A model generated the notes under the pieces. It made no database searches and was not told where the DNA came from. It saw only the letters and a list, made by a program, of their open reading frames with translations. From contig JAFGLH010000262.1 in the NCBI GenBank assembly GCA_016928165.1, positions 1 to 64,000 of the forward strand: a stretch of DNA of 64,000 nucleotides, written 5' to 3'. Positions 54,256 through 62,658 of this stretch are shown here, piece by piece. This DNA comes from Pirellulales bacterium (lineage in GTDB: Bacteria > Planctomycetota > Planctomycetia > Pirellulales > Thermoguttaceae). The position numbers and the translations under genes are program-made. Positions within the stretch are counted from its first letter, which is position 1. Every line of letters begins with the position of its first letter.

Positions 54256-57063
54256 TTATCGCAAACGGGCGCGGGCTACTCCTTCCCGCTCGCGGGCGCG
54301 GCGCGAGAAAAAGACAAAGACCGCCACCAACAGCGGCGGGATCGGCGGCAGCAGCACCGCCCACAACTTGTATTGGTCCTGCACTCGCTTGATTTCCAAG
54401 TTCAACTCGGTCTCGCTGCGGTTGATTTCCCGGTCCTTCTCGCGTCGGGCCTGTTCGAGCTTGGCCTCCATCTTGCGTTCCAACTCCTGCTGCTTCATGC
54501 CCACCACGATGGCCAGGTGTTGCAGGTCGATGTTTTTCTGATTTTTCAACTCGGCGAGGGTCTTTTGCATTGCCTCCTCTTCCTGCGTTTTGAGCCTTTC
54601 GTACTCCTCGGTGAACTTCTTCCGCGCGTCGGCGGCTTCCTTGCGGGCTTCCTTGGTGCGATCCTCGATGCGGGTCAACGTGCGATGGACCGGACGCCGC
54701 TTGCGAATCTCGATGAAACGCGGATCGCCGGCCAGGGAATCCAACGCATTGAGTACGAACGTGACGTTGTCGAAGTCGAAATGCACGCCCGCCTCCGGCA
54801 CGTTGCCCTGCTCGCGGAGGCGGAAGAAGTCGCGGGAAATCATGTCGATGTCGGGCGCCAGCACGACGTCGATCTCCACCTCGCGCGGCTCGGCCGCCTT
54901 GGCCTCTTCCGCCGCGTCCGGTTTTTCGGGTTCCGCCGGCGGATCGAGCGCGATCTTTCCCCGGATACGGGCGGCCTCGACGTAAGACTCGCCCGTGGGT
55001 ATCTGCCGGCGGTTTGGATTCAAGCCGCCCCGCGGGCCGAAGGGCGTCATCTGCATGATCTCGCTGAAAAGGACCGTGCCGGTCTGTTCACCGGTGCGGA
55101 CCAGGGGGATGAACTCCAGATCGGCCGAGCCGGATTCGGCAAGGTAGCCTGGAAACGGGAAAAGCATCAGTTGCAAACCGGCGCTGATCGGATCATCCTG
55201 ATTGAACGGGCGAAATCCGTCGTATTCGGAGGATTTGTTGTTTTCTTCGCGAGATACTTCATTTCCGCCTTTCAGATCAACCGGCTGGGGACCGTGGCAG
55301 GCATTGTCGATAAAAATGAACTCGGTCGGGAACTGACTGAACTTCGGGAATGGGTTGTAATCTTGCCAGACGATCAAATCGGCGGGGAACCGCACGCCTA
55401 GAAGACTCCAGAGCGGCTTGATGTCCCCCTTGGGCAACGGCTGGCGGGGCATGAACATGGCGTTCATCCCTCCCGGCGGCATCCTGGGCGCGCCGGTGCC
55501 CGGCACGCTCGGACAGAAGACCGGGGCCGGGTCCTCGAAGATCGCCGTCGCCTGGCCGCCGCGGACAGCCGCGATGAAGTTCTTCATCGCTTCCGGGTCC
55601 AACGACGACGGCTGAACGGCCAGCAGCACGTCGTAACGATCGGAAATCGGCTTGGTCGGATCGACGCGGACCACCTCGTATTGCTTCTTCAATTCGTCGA
55701 CGATCGGCCAATCGGGGTCGGCCGACATGCTCTGCATGTTGAAGCCGCCGAACAGTTTGGCGTCGGTCTCCAAAACGCCGATCTTTTTCCGTTCCTGCTG
55801 GGCGACGGTGCAGATCGAGCGGATCAATTCGTACTCGGCCGGTATGCCGCGGTCGAAGTATTGGACCAACGGTTCCCCGGCGCCGCATTTGATCGCCACG
55901 TCGAGGAAGATGTAATCGACGGCCAGCGCTCCGTGGCTGAGCGTGGTGACTTCGTGCGGCTCGATGCCGAATCGCTCCTCGGCCAAGGCGGCTTCCTTGC
56001 TGAACCGCTCGGTGGCGTGAATTTCAACTTCCAGATTGTTGCCGCCCCAGGCTTGCAACTCCCTCAGCGCCGAGAGTAGATTCAGCCGCGTCTGCACGTA
56101 CGACTCGGGTACGACAGGGCTGACGTAAGCCTCGATCCGCACGGGCCGCTCCACTTTCAAGTCGTGGAGCAACTCGCGGGTCGGCTTCGAGAGCGAACTG
56201 AGCTTTTCGTAGGTCGCGTCGCACCGCAGGTCGTGGTGGCGGAAGAAGACCACCGTGGCCGACGCGATTACAACCAGCGACAACGCTCGGACGAGGTAGT
56301 GGCCGGCCTGCTCCCAGCGGTGCAGGCCGCTGAACCAATGCCGTCGCCCGATCAACACCATGCTCAGGTAGAGCATCACTACGACGATCACCAAAAAGTA
56401 GACCACCGAAGCGAGGCTGATCACGCCGTGCGCGAAGTCGTCCATGCGGCTGCCGATGCTCCAACTCTTGACGGCCATGGTCGCTTGACGCCCCAGGCCG
56501 CCGAGCATCGCATCGGTCTGGGCAAGTGCGACGAGGGGAATGTTGAACAACACGCCCAAGACGAAGCTGATGGTGATGTTGGCGGTGAGGAAGGAGGCCA
56601 CCAATCCGATGGCCAGCATTGCCAATCCGACGAGCCAGTAGCCGACGTATGTGCCGAGGAACAGTCCCACGTCGGGATTGCCCAGCCAGGCAAGCACGGC
56701 GAGGTTGCAGACCAACGAGAACAGCAGCGCGACGGAGAAGATGGCCACGGCGGACAGGTATTTTCCCAGCACGATCTCGAAATCGCCGGCGGGGATGGTC
56801 AGCAGCAACTCGTCGGTACCCTGTTTGCGTTCGTCGGCCCAGACGCCCATCGTAATTGAAGGGACGTAGACCAACATGATGAAGGGGAACCAGAAGCTGA
56901 GTTGGTCGAGGTTCGCCAGGTTGTTGTTGAAGAACGCCGGCACCCAAAAAGCGGCTATCGCGCCCATCAGGACGAAGACGCAGATGAACAGATAGCCCGT
57001 CGGACTGGCGAAGTAACTGCCGAAGTTCCGCCGAAAAACGGCCGTTAGCACGTTGAAGTTCAT
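54256..57063 (-). CDS. Fused ABC-2 permease and GldG-like auxiliary protein
   Basis: 935 residues combining GldF and GldG. Residues 1-265 form a six-TM ABC-2 permease (SPTGYLFICVFVLMGAIAAF start; WADERKQGTDELLLTIPAGD; TANITISFVLGVLFNIPLVA). Another TM (about 265-285) leads into the extracytoplasmic GldG/ABC_transp_aux part (about 290-770; EKLSSLSKPTRELLHDLKV, VRIEAYVSPVVPESY), then a charged coiled coil (about 800-895) and a last TM (about 900-922). Together with the GldA-like ATPase it forms the transporter related to the Bacteroidetes gliding ABC complex, though its job here is unknown. No Shine-Dalgarno; a ggatagt repeat (plus strand) precedes the ATG. Confidence 0.88.
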   Translation of the reverse strand: MNFNVLTAVFRRNFGSYFASPTGYLFICVFVLMGAIAAFWVPAFFNNNLANLDQLSFWFPFIMLVYVPSITMGVWADERKQGTDELLLTIPAGDFEIVLGKYLSAVAIFSVALLFSLVCNLAVLAWLGNPDVGLFLGTYVGYWLVGLAMLAIGLVASFLTANITISFVLGVLFNIPLVALAQTDAMLGGLGRQATMAVKSWSIGSRMDDFAHGVISLASVVYFLVIVVVMLYLSMVLIGRRHWFSGLHRWEQAGHYLVRALSLVVIASATVVFFRHHDLRCDATYEKLSSLSKPTRELLHDLKVERPVRIEAYVSPVVPESYVQTRLNLLSALRELQAWGGNNLEVEIHATERFSKEAALAEERFGIEPHEVTTLSHGALAVDYIFLDVAIKCGAGEPLVQYFDRGIPAEYELIRSICTVAQQERKKIGVLETDAKLFGGFNMQSMSADPDWPIVDELKKQYEVVRVDPTKPISDRYDVLLAVQPSSLDPEAMKNFIAAVRGGQATAIFEDPAPVFCPSVPGTGAPRMPPGGMNAMFMPRQPLPKGDIKPLWSLLGVRFPADLIVWQDYNPFPKFSQFPTEFIFIDNACHGPQPVDLKGGNEVSREENNKSSEYDGFRPFNQDDPISAGLQLMLFPFPGYLAESGSADLEFIPLVRTGEQTGTVLFSEIMQMTPFGPRGGLNPNRRQIPTGESYVEAARIRGKIALDPPAEPEKPDAAEEAKAAEPREVEIDVVLAPDIDMISRDFFRLREQGNVPEAGVHFDFDNVTFVLNALDSLAGDPRFIEIRKRRPVHRTLTRIEDRTKEARKEAADARKKFTEEYERLKTQEEEAMQKTLAELKNQKNIDLQHLAIVVGMKQQELERKMEAKLEQARREKDREINRSETELNLEIKRVQDQYKLWAVLLPPIPPLLVAVFVFFSRRAREREGVARARLR

Positions 57064-57191
57064 GGCGAATATAGTGGGTAGTGGATAGTGGATAGTGAAA
57101 AGCGGTCAGCGACAACGGTTTCAAAACCTACCCGCTCAACAACACCGACAACTGATTCCTAAAAACTGACTGCTGATAACCGACAACTCCC
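57064..57191. repeat. Intra-operon gap with heptamer-like stutter repeats
   Basis: Next to the GldFG-like ATG the plus strand reads gtgggtagtggatagtggat and gtgaa (about 57070-57096). Farther on there are c/a/t-rich words, with ctgattcc, actgactgctgat and accgacaac repeating loosely up to 57187. Nothing here looks like a ribosome binding site or promoter. Confidence 0.5.
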
Positions 57192-57923
57192 TCACACCGC
57201 GGTCAACTCGCGGAAAGACTCATCCAGGGGTCGCCCCTCTCGGGTCAAATCGCCGATCGGTCCGTCGAAGATTAAATGCCCCTCGTTGATGAACAGCGCG
57301 CGTGCGGCCATTGCCTCGACCTCCTGCAAGATGTGAGTGGAGAGGAGGATCGTTTTGCTACGGCCCAGCTTGCGGATCGTCTCGCGTACCTCGTGTATTT
57401 GATTGGGGTCCAGTCCGGCGGTCGGCTCGTCGAGGATCAACACGTCCGGTTCGTGGAGCAGCACTTGCGCCATGCCTACCCGCTGGCGATAGCCGCGCGA
57501 GAGCTTGCCGATCGGTTTGCCGATCACGCTGCCCAGCGAGCAGAGTTCGACCACCTCTTCGATCCGTTCCTTTCTACGGATTTTCGACAGCCCCCTGGCG
57601 TCGGCGAAAAAGCCGAGCAGCGCCCTGGGAGTCATATCCGCGTAGAGGGGACCGTTCTCGGGCAAATAGCCGAGCTTCGCCGCGCCGGCCAGCCGATCGT
57701 TGGTCATGTCGTGACCGGCGATGCGCGCCGTGCCCGAAGATGGGGCCAGGTAACCGGTCAGCAACTTCATCGTGGTGCTTTTGCCGGCCCCGTTCGGACC
57801 GAGAAAGGCCACCACCTCGCCTTGGCTAACCTGGAAGGAAACGTCCTCGACGGCGGCGAAGCGTCCGTAGTATTTCGATAGCCCGATGGCCTCGATCATT
57901 GCGGGGCCTTGCTGCTGGGTCAT
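57192..57923 (-). CDS. GldA-like ABC transporter ATPase
   Basis: 243-residue nucleotide-binding subunit: Walker A GPNGAGKST, Q-loop YLPENGPLYADMT, signature LSRGYRQRVGMAQ, Walker B VLILDEPTAGLDPNQ, H-loop LLSTHILQEVEAM. The LPE-NGPLY Q-loop and SRGYRQRVG signature identify the GldA/NatA-type ABC-2 clade. aggag lies 9 nt before the ATG. It is first of the operon GldA-like, GldFG fusion, DUF4340, small membrane protein, so it drives the fused permease. Confidence 0.93.
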   Translation of the reverse strand: MTQQQGPAMIEAIGLSKYYGRFAAVEDVSFQVSQGEVVAFLGPNGAGKSTTMKLLTGYLAPSSGTARIAGHDMTNDRLAGAAKLGYLPENGPLYADMTPRALLGFFADARGLSKIRRKERIEEVVELCSLGSVIGKPIGKLSRGYRQRVGMAQVLLHEPDVLILDEPTAGLDPNQIHEVRETIRKLGRSKTILLSTHILQEVEAMAARALFINEGHLIFDGPIGDLTREGRPLDESFRELTAV

Positions 57924-58082
57924 GGCAACTCGCTCCTGCTGCTGAACTTAGGGCGGGAACCGGCCGGCCTGCCCAACGGCGGTTGGATCGAAGCGACGAT
58001 TATAACACCCCGCCGCGCGAAGCCAAACCCCCATTTTCATGGAATTCGTTGCCGCCACGCGGGGTTTCTTGCAGTCCAATCG

Positions 58083-58577
58083 CTACTCGGCCGGGGCGGA
58101 CGAGGAGTTGGCGAACGACTGCAACGCCAAATAGCTGGGACCGAACCGCTTGATGTTGTCCAACTGCTTGTCAAACTCGTCGTAGTGCGCCTCTTCGTCG
58201 GTCACCAAGCTCTCGAAGAGTTGCTTCGAGACCGAGTCGGAGTTGGCGGCGCACCGGTTGGCGTAGTCGTTGTACATCTCCACGGCGGCGTTCTCCATCT
58301 CGGCCGCGGATTTGAGAATCTCCTCCGGGTCGGTGATTTTTTTCACCTCGGCGGAGGGGACCATCTCCACGTCGCCCTTGAGGAAGAGAATCCGCTCGGA
58401 GAGGCGCTCCAGGTGGGCCATCTCGACGATGGCGATCCGCCGCAACATGCCGGCCAAGGGGGTAAAGCCCTGGTCGTCCAAATGGAAATGCCAGTACATG
58501 TACTGGTGGATCGTGGCGAGTTCCTCGGCTACTCCCTTGTTCAGCAGTTCGATGCTTTTGGTTTTGCTGGCGCTCAT
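58083..58577 (-). CDS. bfr: Bacterioferritin
   Basis: Iron-storage/detoxification ferritin, 164 residues starting MSASKTKSIELLNKGVAEEL. Ferroxidase ligands are present: Glu18 of VAEELATIHQYMYW, Glu and His of AIVEMAHLERL, the Glu of AEMENAAVEMYND, and Glu/His of TDEEAHYDEF. The Met following the central Glu (E-M-A-H) occupies the heme-ligand position of Bfr, so it is probably heme-binding. The SERILFLKG segment also matches Bfr. The C-terminal extension FANSSSAPAE is slightly long. It is a single transcription unit with inverted repeat 58617-58683 upstream. Confidence 0.9.
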   Translation of the reverse strand: MSASKTKSIELLNKGVAEELATIHQYMYWHFHLDDQGFTPLAGMLRRIAIVEMAHLERLSERILFLKGDVEMVPSAEVKKITDPEEILKSAAEMENAAVEMYNDYANRCAANSDSVSKQLFESLVTDEEAHYDEFDKQLDNIKRFGPSYLALQSFANSSSAPAE

Positions 58578-58616
58578 GATGGTTGCTTTCGTTGTGCGAG
58601 TTGAATTTCGTGCATA

Positions 58617-58683
58617 GTTTAGCAGCCGCCAGCACGACGGCTTGCAGCGGGATCGAGGGCCGTCGTGCCGACGGCCGCTAAAC
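58617..58683. repeat. Inverted repeat with 25-bp arms
   Basis: Arms 58617-58641 and 58659-58683 (gtttagcagccgccagcac...) pair with three mismatches. A one-armed relative, gtttagcagccgcc, occurs at 37230-37243 in front of ppdK. The element lies just before the bfr start region and just after the permease stop at 58707. Confidence 0.7.
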
Positions 58684-58706
58684 AACCCATCCGCCGCTGA
58701 GACCGC

Positions 58707-61700
58707 CTACAACGCCGCGCGGCCTTCTTGAAGCAGTTTTAACGGTTCCGTGCGGCCTGTCAAGACGGCCGGCCAGAGTGCGGCCAGGAGACACAAACCC
58801 AGGGCCATGCCGAACCCAATCGACAGATGACCCCAGGGAATCACCAGCGGCGGGGCCAAACCGCCGAAAAAGCTGACGTTTTGCGATATGCCCGTCCCGC
58901 ACCAGCCGGAAAGAATGCCGAAGGCAAGACTCAAGATGCAGGTAATCAGCCCGATCATGATCCCCTCGGAAATAATCATGCGGAACAGCCCGGAGCGGGT
59001 GACGCCCTGCGAGCGCAACACGCCGAACTCCCAGCGCCGCGCCCGGACCGAGGCCATTACCGTGTTGATCATTCCTATCGAGGTAATGACCAGCGTGATC
59101 AGCGGCAGGTAGCAATAGCCCCAAATCATGCTATCGGCCCGGCCGATGATCCGCGCGCGGATTTCCTCGGGCGTGGTGATGCGGACCGACTCGCCGAACA
59201 TCTGCGCTCCGGCACTCCATTCGCCCTGGCGGTTGACCGGCTGTTTTTCGCCGATGTTCCGAGCGGCGATCGGCTTCAAGGCTTCGCCGAGGTTCAGCAT
59301 CGCCGATCGTTTGGCGTCGATCTCCTCGCCCATATTGGTCGGCTGCGGTCCGGCGCCGGCTTTCTCTTGTGACACGCGGAGGATTTCGTCGGCGATTATT
59401 TTCGCTTCGGCGAGATGCTTGGCGCCGTACTGTTGATCGACGTTCAACCAGATGAAATTGGTTCGCGGCAGGTTGAAGTCGCGGCGCACGTCGGCGTAAT
59501 TGGTGAACACGATTGCCGCAGAGCGTCCCTCGCGGCGTCGCAGGCCGGAAAACTTCGTCATCCAGTGCCAACCGGGCAACTCAACCGCGCCCGCAATAGT
59601 GTACTCGACGCGCTCCGCAGGCGTTTCGGGCGGAACCACCGCGAACTTATCGCCCAACGTCAAGCCGGTCGCACGGAGGAAATGGTCGGGCACTATGCAG
59701 TAATGGCCCGATTTCAGCTTCGCAACGGCATCCGACGGATCGCCCTCGGCAAACTCCGCCTTGACCATCGGATCGGAACCGCCGAAAGCCAGTTCCGGAT
59801 CGAGGCCGATAACAATCACGTTATTTTGGCTAATCACCGAATGACGTTTTTTGCTGCCGGTGATGTCTTCGGCCAATCGCGGCTGCTCGACGGCCAGGGG
59901 CATGAACTTCTCCTGTTGAACGCCCGGCAGCGCGTGGACGGATTCGATCTCGCCGTCTGGCAAACCGCCCTGTTGAAACAACACCAGCACGTCCGGCGGC
60001 CAGTCGCCCGGATTGAACGGCGCCAACATCGAATAACCCCAAATCTGGAACGAAGCGAACAGCCCCAGCCCGACGGTCAGGGCGGCCGTTGTGCCGAGCG
60101 TCCGCCACAGGTTGCCGCTCAATTGCGAACGGAGCAAGCGCGGCTCCAGCCCCAGGCATCTGGCGAGCCAAGGGCCGAGAATTTTTTCGAGCAACAGAAT
60201 CGCCGCCGGCGCCAACAACACAAAGCCCACGGCCATGGTCGCGTAGCCCAACCCGGCGTAACTGTAATAGAGCGTGTCGCTCGACATCGAAATCGAGGTG
60301 ACGTAAACCAGAATAGGATTGATGGAAATCAGCGACAGCCCAATGACGGCGAACGCCACCGCCCGGGGCACGTTCGGCCGGAACCACGGCCGCGGCGACA
60401 TGGCCTCGAGCGGTTGCACGCTGTTGGCCCGCCATGCCGGCAACAGCGAGGCAGCCATCGCCCCGCCGACGGTACTCGCCCCGGTAAGCAGGACGCACCA
60501 CGTTCCCACAGTAACTTCGCTACGGAACAAGCCGGGCTCCCACCAAGCGACGAAGCTCAGGACTCCCCAGCCGGCCAGCAGCCCGCCGCCCCAGCCGATC
60601 AGGGCCAGGATCAACCCTTCGGCGGCGATTACCCGGGCGACCTGACCGCGCGTCAAACCGACGGCCCTCATCACGGCGAACTGCCGGACCCGCTCGGTCA
60701 CACCCATACTCAGCGTGGTAAAGATAATGAACAGCGAGGCCAGCATCGCCAATCCGGTAGCGGCCAATGAGTTGCGCCTCGCGCTTTGGGCCGACCGTCC
60801 CTCTTCGATGCCGGAGCGAATGTCATCGACGCCCAACAGCGACGCCGTCGGCGAGGAATCCGCGATTCGCGCGGCCAACGACCGTTGAACTTCGGCGGCT
60901 TTACTTTTTGCCTCCGGCGCGAGTTTAATATTTACCAGATTGGTTAGGGCCTTGCCGCGGGTAAAGTATTCCGCCAGAGCGGACGAAACGTAGAGCGCCG
61001 ACGAGGCCGGACCGGCCTCGATGCCCGTCTTCGCTTTTTCCTCGCCGGGCGGCCGCATCCGCCCCATGCCCATCGAACCGCCCTTGCCGGGATCGAGAAT
61101 GCCGACAATCTTGACGCGATACTCCTTCATCCCAATGATGACCAACACGTCGTCGCCCGACTTGACCTTGTATTGCTCGGCGGCGCTTTTGGCGAGGACC
61201 GCTTCGCGAGCGTCGATGTTTTTAGGATCAACAGTTCGGTTGGGATCGAGCCACTTTCCTTCGGTGATTGGGTAAGGCGGATTTTCGGCTCCGGCGCCGA
61301 CCAACATCGGGGAACTGAACATGCCGAACCCGGGCCGCCCTCGTCCTCGGCGATGCTTTGGTTTTTCATCCGTCGGCTTGCCGGCAGCGGCTTTGTCATT
61401 TTCCAATTCAGCATCCCGTGAATACACGGGGGGAATTTTCCGTCCACCACCACCTTTCCCCCTGGTGTCACCCGGGGCTATATGGCCCTGTTTCCGATCG
61501 CCGCCCATCCCCATCAATATGCTCATTCCATCTCCGCCGCCGGGCGGGGCGTTCGGATTGATAATCCGGATCGTGGTCTGCGAAACCGGATCGACTTCCG
61601 CCAACATCGAGTCGCCGCGCAAGTCGGCAATCAGTCGCGCGTCGATATGCGGATCTTGTTCATCCTCGGGCACGACGAAAAAATCGTATCGGCCGAGATA

Positions 61701-61859
61701 TTCCGCCGCCTGTGTGCCGAACTGGGACGACATCGCGTCGTAGATGCCGACGACCCAAACCACGACGCAAGACGCGGCAACCATCGCCAGAGTGGTTAAA
61801 AACATCCGCGCCGGATGGCGCACCGCGTAGGCCACGGCCAATTTCCATGCAATCGACAT
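58707..61859 (-). CDS. Large FtsX/MacB-type ABC permease with glycine/methionine-rich insert
   Basis: 1050 residues. N-terminal TM (about 17-40, MFLTTLAMVAASCVVVWVVG), a first periplasmic domain interrupted by a Gly/Met/charged low-complexity insert (about 103-185: GGGDGMSILMGMGG, GKGGGGRK, KHRRGRGRPGFGMF) and a second short one (GGSMGMGRMRPPG), an FtsX TM block (about 370-490), a further TM block (about 505-620), a second periplasmic domain, and three C-terminal TM (about 920-1040). The start ATG overlaps the stop of the ATPase gene by one base (TAATG). It forms the membrane half of a MacB-like exporter; no adaptor gene follows. Confidence 0.88.
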   Translation of the reverse strand: MSIAWKLAVAYAVRHPARMFLTTLAMVAASCVVVWVVGIYDAMSSQFGTQAAEYLGRYDFFVVPEDEQDPHIDARLIADLRGDSMLAEVDPVSQTTIRIINPNAPPGGGDGMSILMGMGGDRKQGHIAPGDTRGKGGGGRKIPPVYSRDAELENDKAAAGKPTDEKPKHRRGRGRPGFGMFSSPMLVGAGAENPPYPITEGKWLDPNRTVDPKNIDAREAVLAKSAAEQYKVKSGDDVLVIIGMKEYRVKIVGILDPGKGGSMGMGRMRPPGEEKAKTGIEAGPASSALYVSSALAEYFTRGKALTNLVNIKLAPEAKSKAAEVQRSLAARIADSSPTASLLGVDDIRSGIEEGRSAQSARRNSLAATGLAMLASLFIIFTTLSMGVTERVRQFAVMRAVGLTRGQVARVIAAEGLILALIGWGGGLLAGWGVLSFVAWWEPGLFRSEVTVGTWCVLLTGASTVGGAMAASLLPAWRANSVQPLEAMSPRPWFRPNVPRAVAFAVIGLSLISINPILVYVTSISMSSDTLYYSYAGLGYATMAVGFVLLAPAAILLLEKILGPWLARCLGLEPRLLRSQLSGNLWRTLGTTAALTVGLGLFASFQIWGYSMLAPFNPGDWPPDVLVLFQQGGLPDGEIESVHALPGVQQEKFMPLAVEQPRLAEDITGSKKRHSVISQNNVIVIGLDPELAFGGSDPMVKAEFAEGDPSDAVAKLKSGHYCIVPDHFLRATGLTLGDKFAVVPPETPAERVEYTIAGAVELPGWHWMTKFSGLRRREGRSAAIVFTNYADVRRDFNLPRTNFIWLNVDQQYGAKHLAEAKIIADEILRVSQEKAGAGPQPTNMGEEIDAKRSAMLNLGEALKPIAARNIGEKQPVNRQGEWSAGAQMFGESVRITTPEEIRARIIGRADSMIWGYCYLPLITLVITSIGMINTVMASVRARRWEFGVLRSQGVTRSGLFRMIISEGIMIGLITCILSLAFGILSGWCGTGISQNVSFFGGLAPPLVIPWGHLSIGFGMALGLCLLAALWPAVLTGRTEPLKLLQEGRAAL

Positions 61860-62638
61860 TACTGGCCCTCCCCAGCCGGTCCCATGCCCACCACGTCCTG
61901 ATACTGGGCCGCCAGTTCATGCAAGTCGCTGAACGGTTCGGTCTTGAACTCGGTCAGCAAGCGACCGTCCTTGAGCACCACGATCCGCTCCGACCAGACG
62001 GCGACCGCCGGTTCGTGCGTGACCAGAACGATTGTTCGTCCCTGCTCCTTGCACAACCGTTTCAGTAGTTTGCAGATGCTCTGGCCGGTGACTGAATCGA
62101 GGCTGCCGGTCGGCTCGTCGGCCATGATGATCGAAGGCTCGCCGACGATTGCCCGGGCGATGGCCACCCGTTGCTGCTCGCCGCCGCTTAAGGCGTCGGG
62201 GAGATGGCGGCCGCGATCGGTGAGGCCCAACTGTCCGAGCAACTTGTCGAGCGCGGCGGAATCGGCCTCTCCCCGGTCGGCCAAAACGGGCAGCATCACG
62301 TTGTCCCGCGCGGTCAGCGTGGGAATCAGATTGAACGCCTGAAAGACCAGCCCGATATGGCGGCGGCGGAAGAGCGTCAGATCGTAGTCCGACATGGCGG
62401 AGATGTCCTGCCCGTCGACCAGCACTTTTCCGGCGGTGGGGCGAGTCAGTCCGGCCATGACGTGGAGCAATGTGCTTTTGCCCGATCCGCTGGCCCCCAT
62501 CACGGCGACGAACTCGCCTTTTCGGATGGTCAAATCGACGTTGCTTAGCGCCTCGATAAATGAATTGCCCTGTCGAAAGCGTTTGGTCAAGCCCTCGACC
62601 CGCAGCGGCGGGGCATTGGTTGTGGTTGCCGTGCTCAC
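61859..62638 (-). CDS. ABC transporter ATPase, LolD/MacB type
   Basis: 259 residues from GTG at 62638 (aagga 7-8 nt upstream; no ATG lies between it and the first strand). Walker A GASGSGKST, Q-loop LVFQAFNLIPTLTA, signature LSGGEQQRVAIARA, Walker B IIMADEPTGSLD, H-loop LVTHE. It is coupled by TAATG to the large FtsX-type permease. The gene begins 20 bp after the stop of the DUF1559 gene, so all three may share a transcript. Confidence 0.93.
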   Translation of the reverse strand: MSTATTTNAPPLRVEGLTKRFRQGNSFIEALSNVDLTIRKGEFVAVMGASGSGKSTLLHVMAGLTRPTAGKVLVDGQDISAMSDYDLTLFRRRHIGLVFQAFNLIPTLTARDNVMLPVLADRGEADSAALDKLLGQLGLTDRGRHLPDALSGGEQQRVAIARAIVGEPSIIMADEPTGSLDSVTGQSICKLLKRLCKEQGRTIVLVTHEPAVAVWSERIVVLKDGRLLTEFKTEPFSDLHELAAQYQDVVGMGPAGEGQ

Positions 62639-62658
62639 ATGATGGTCCTTAATAAATG

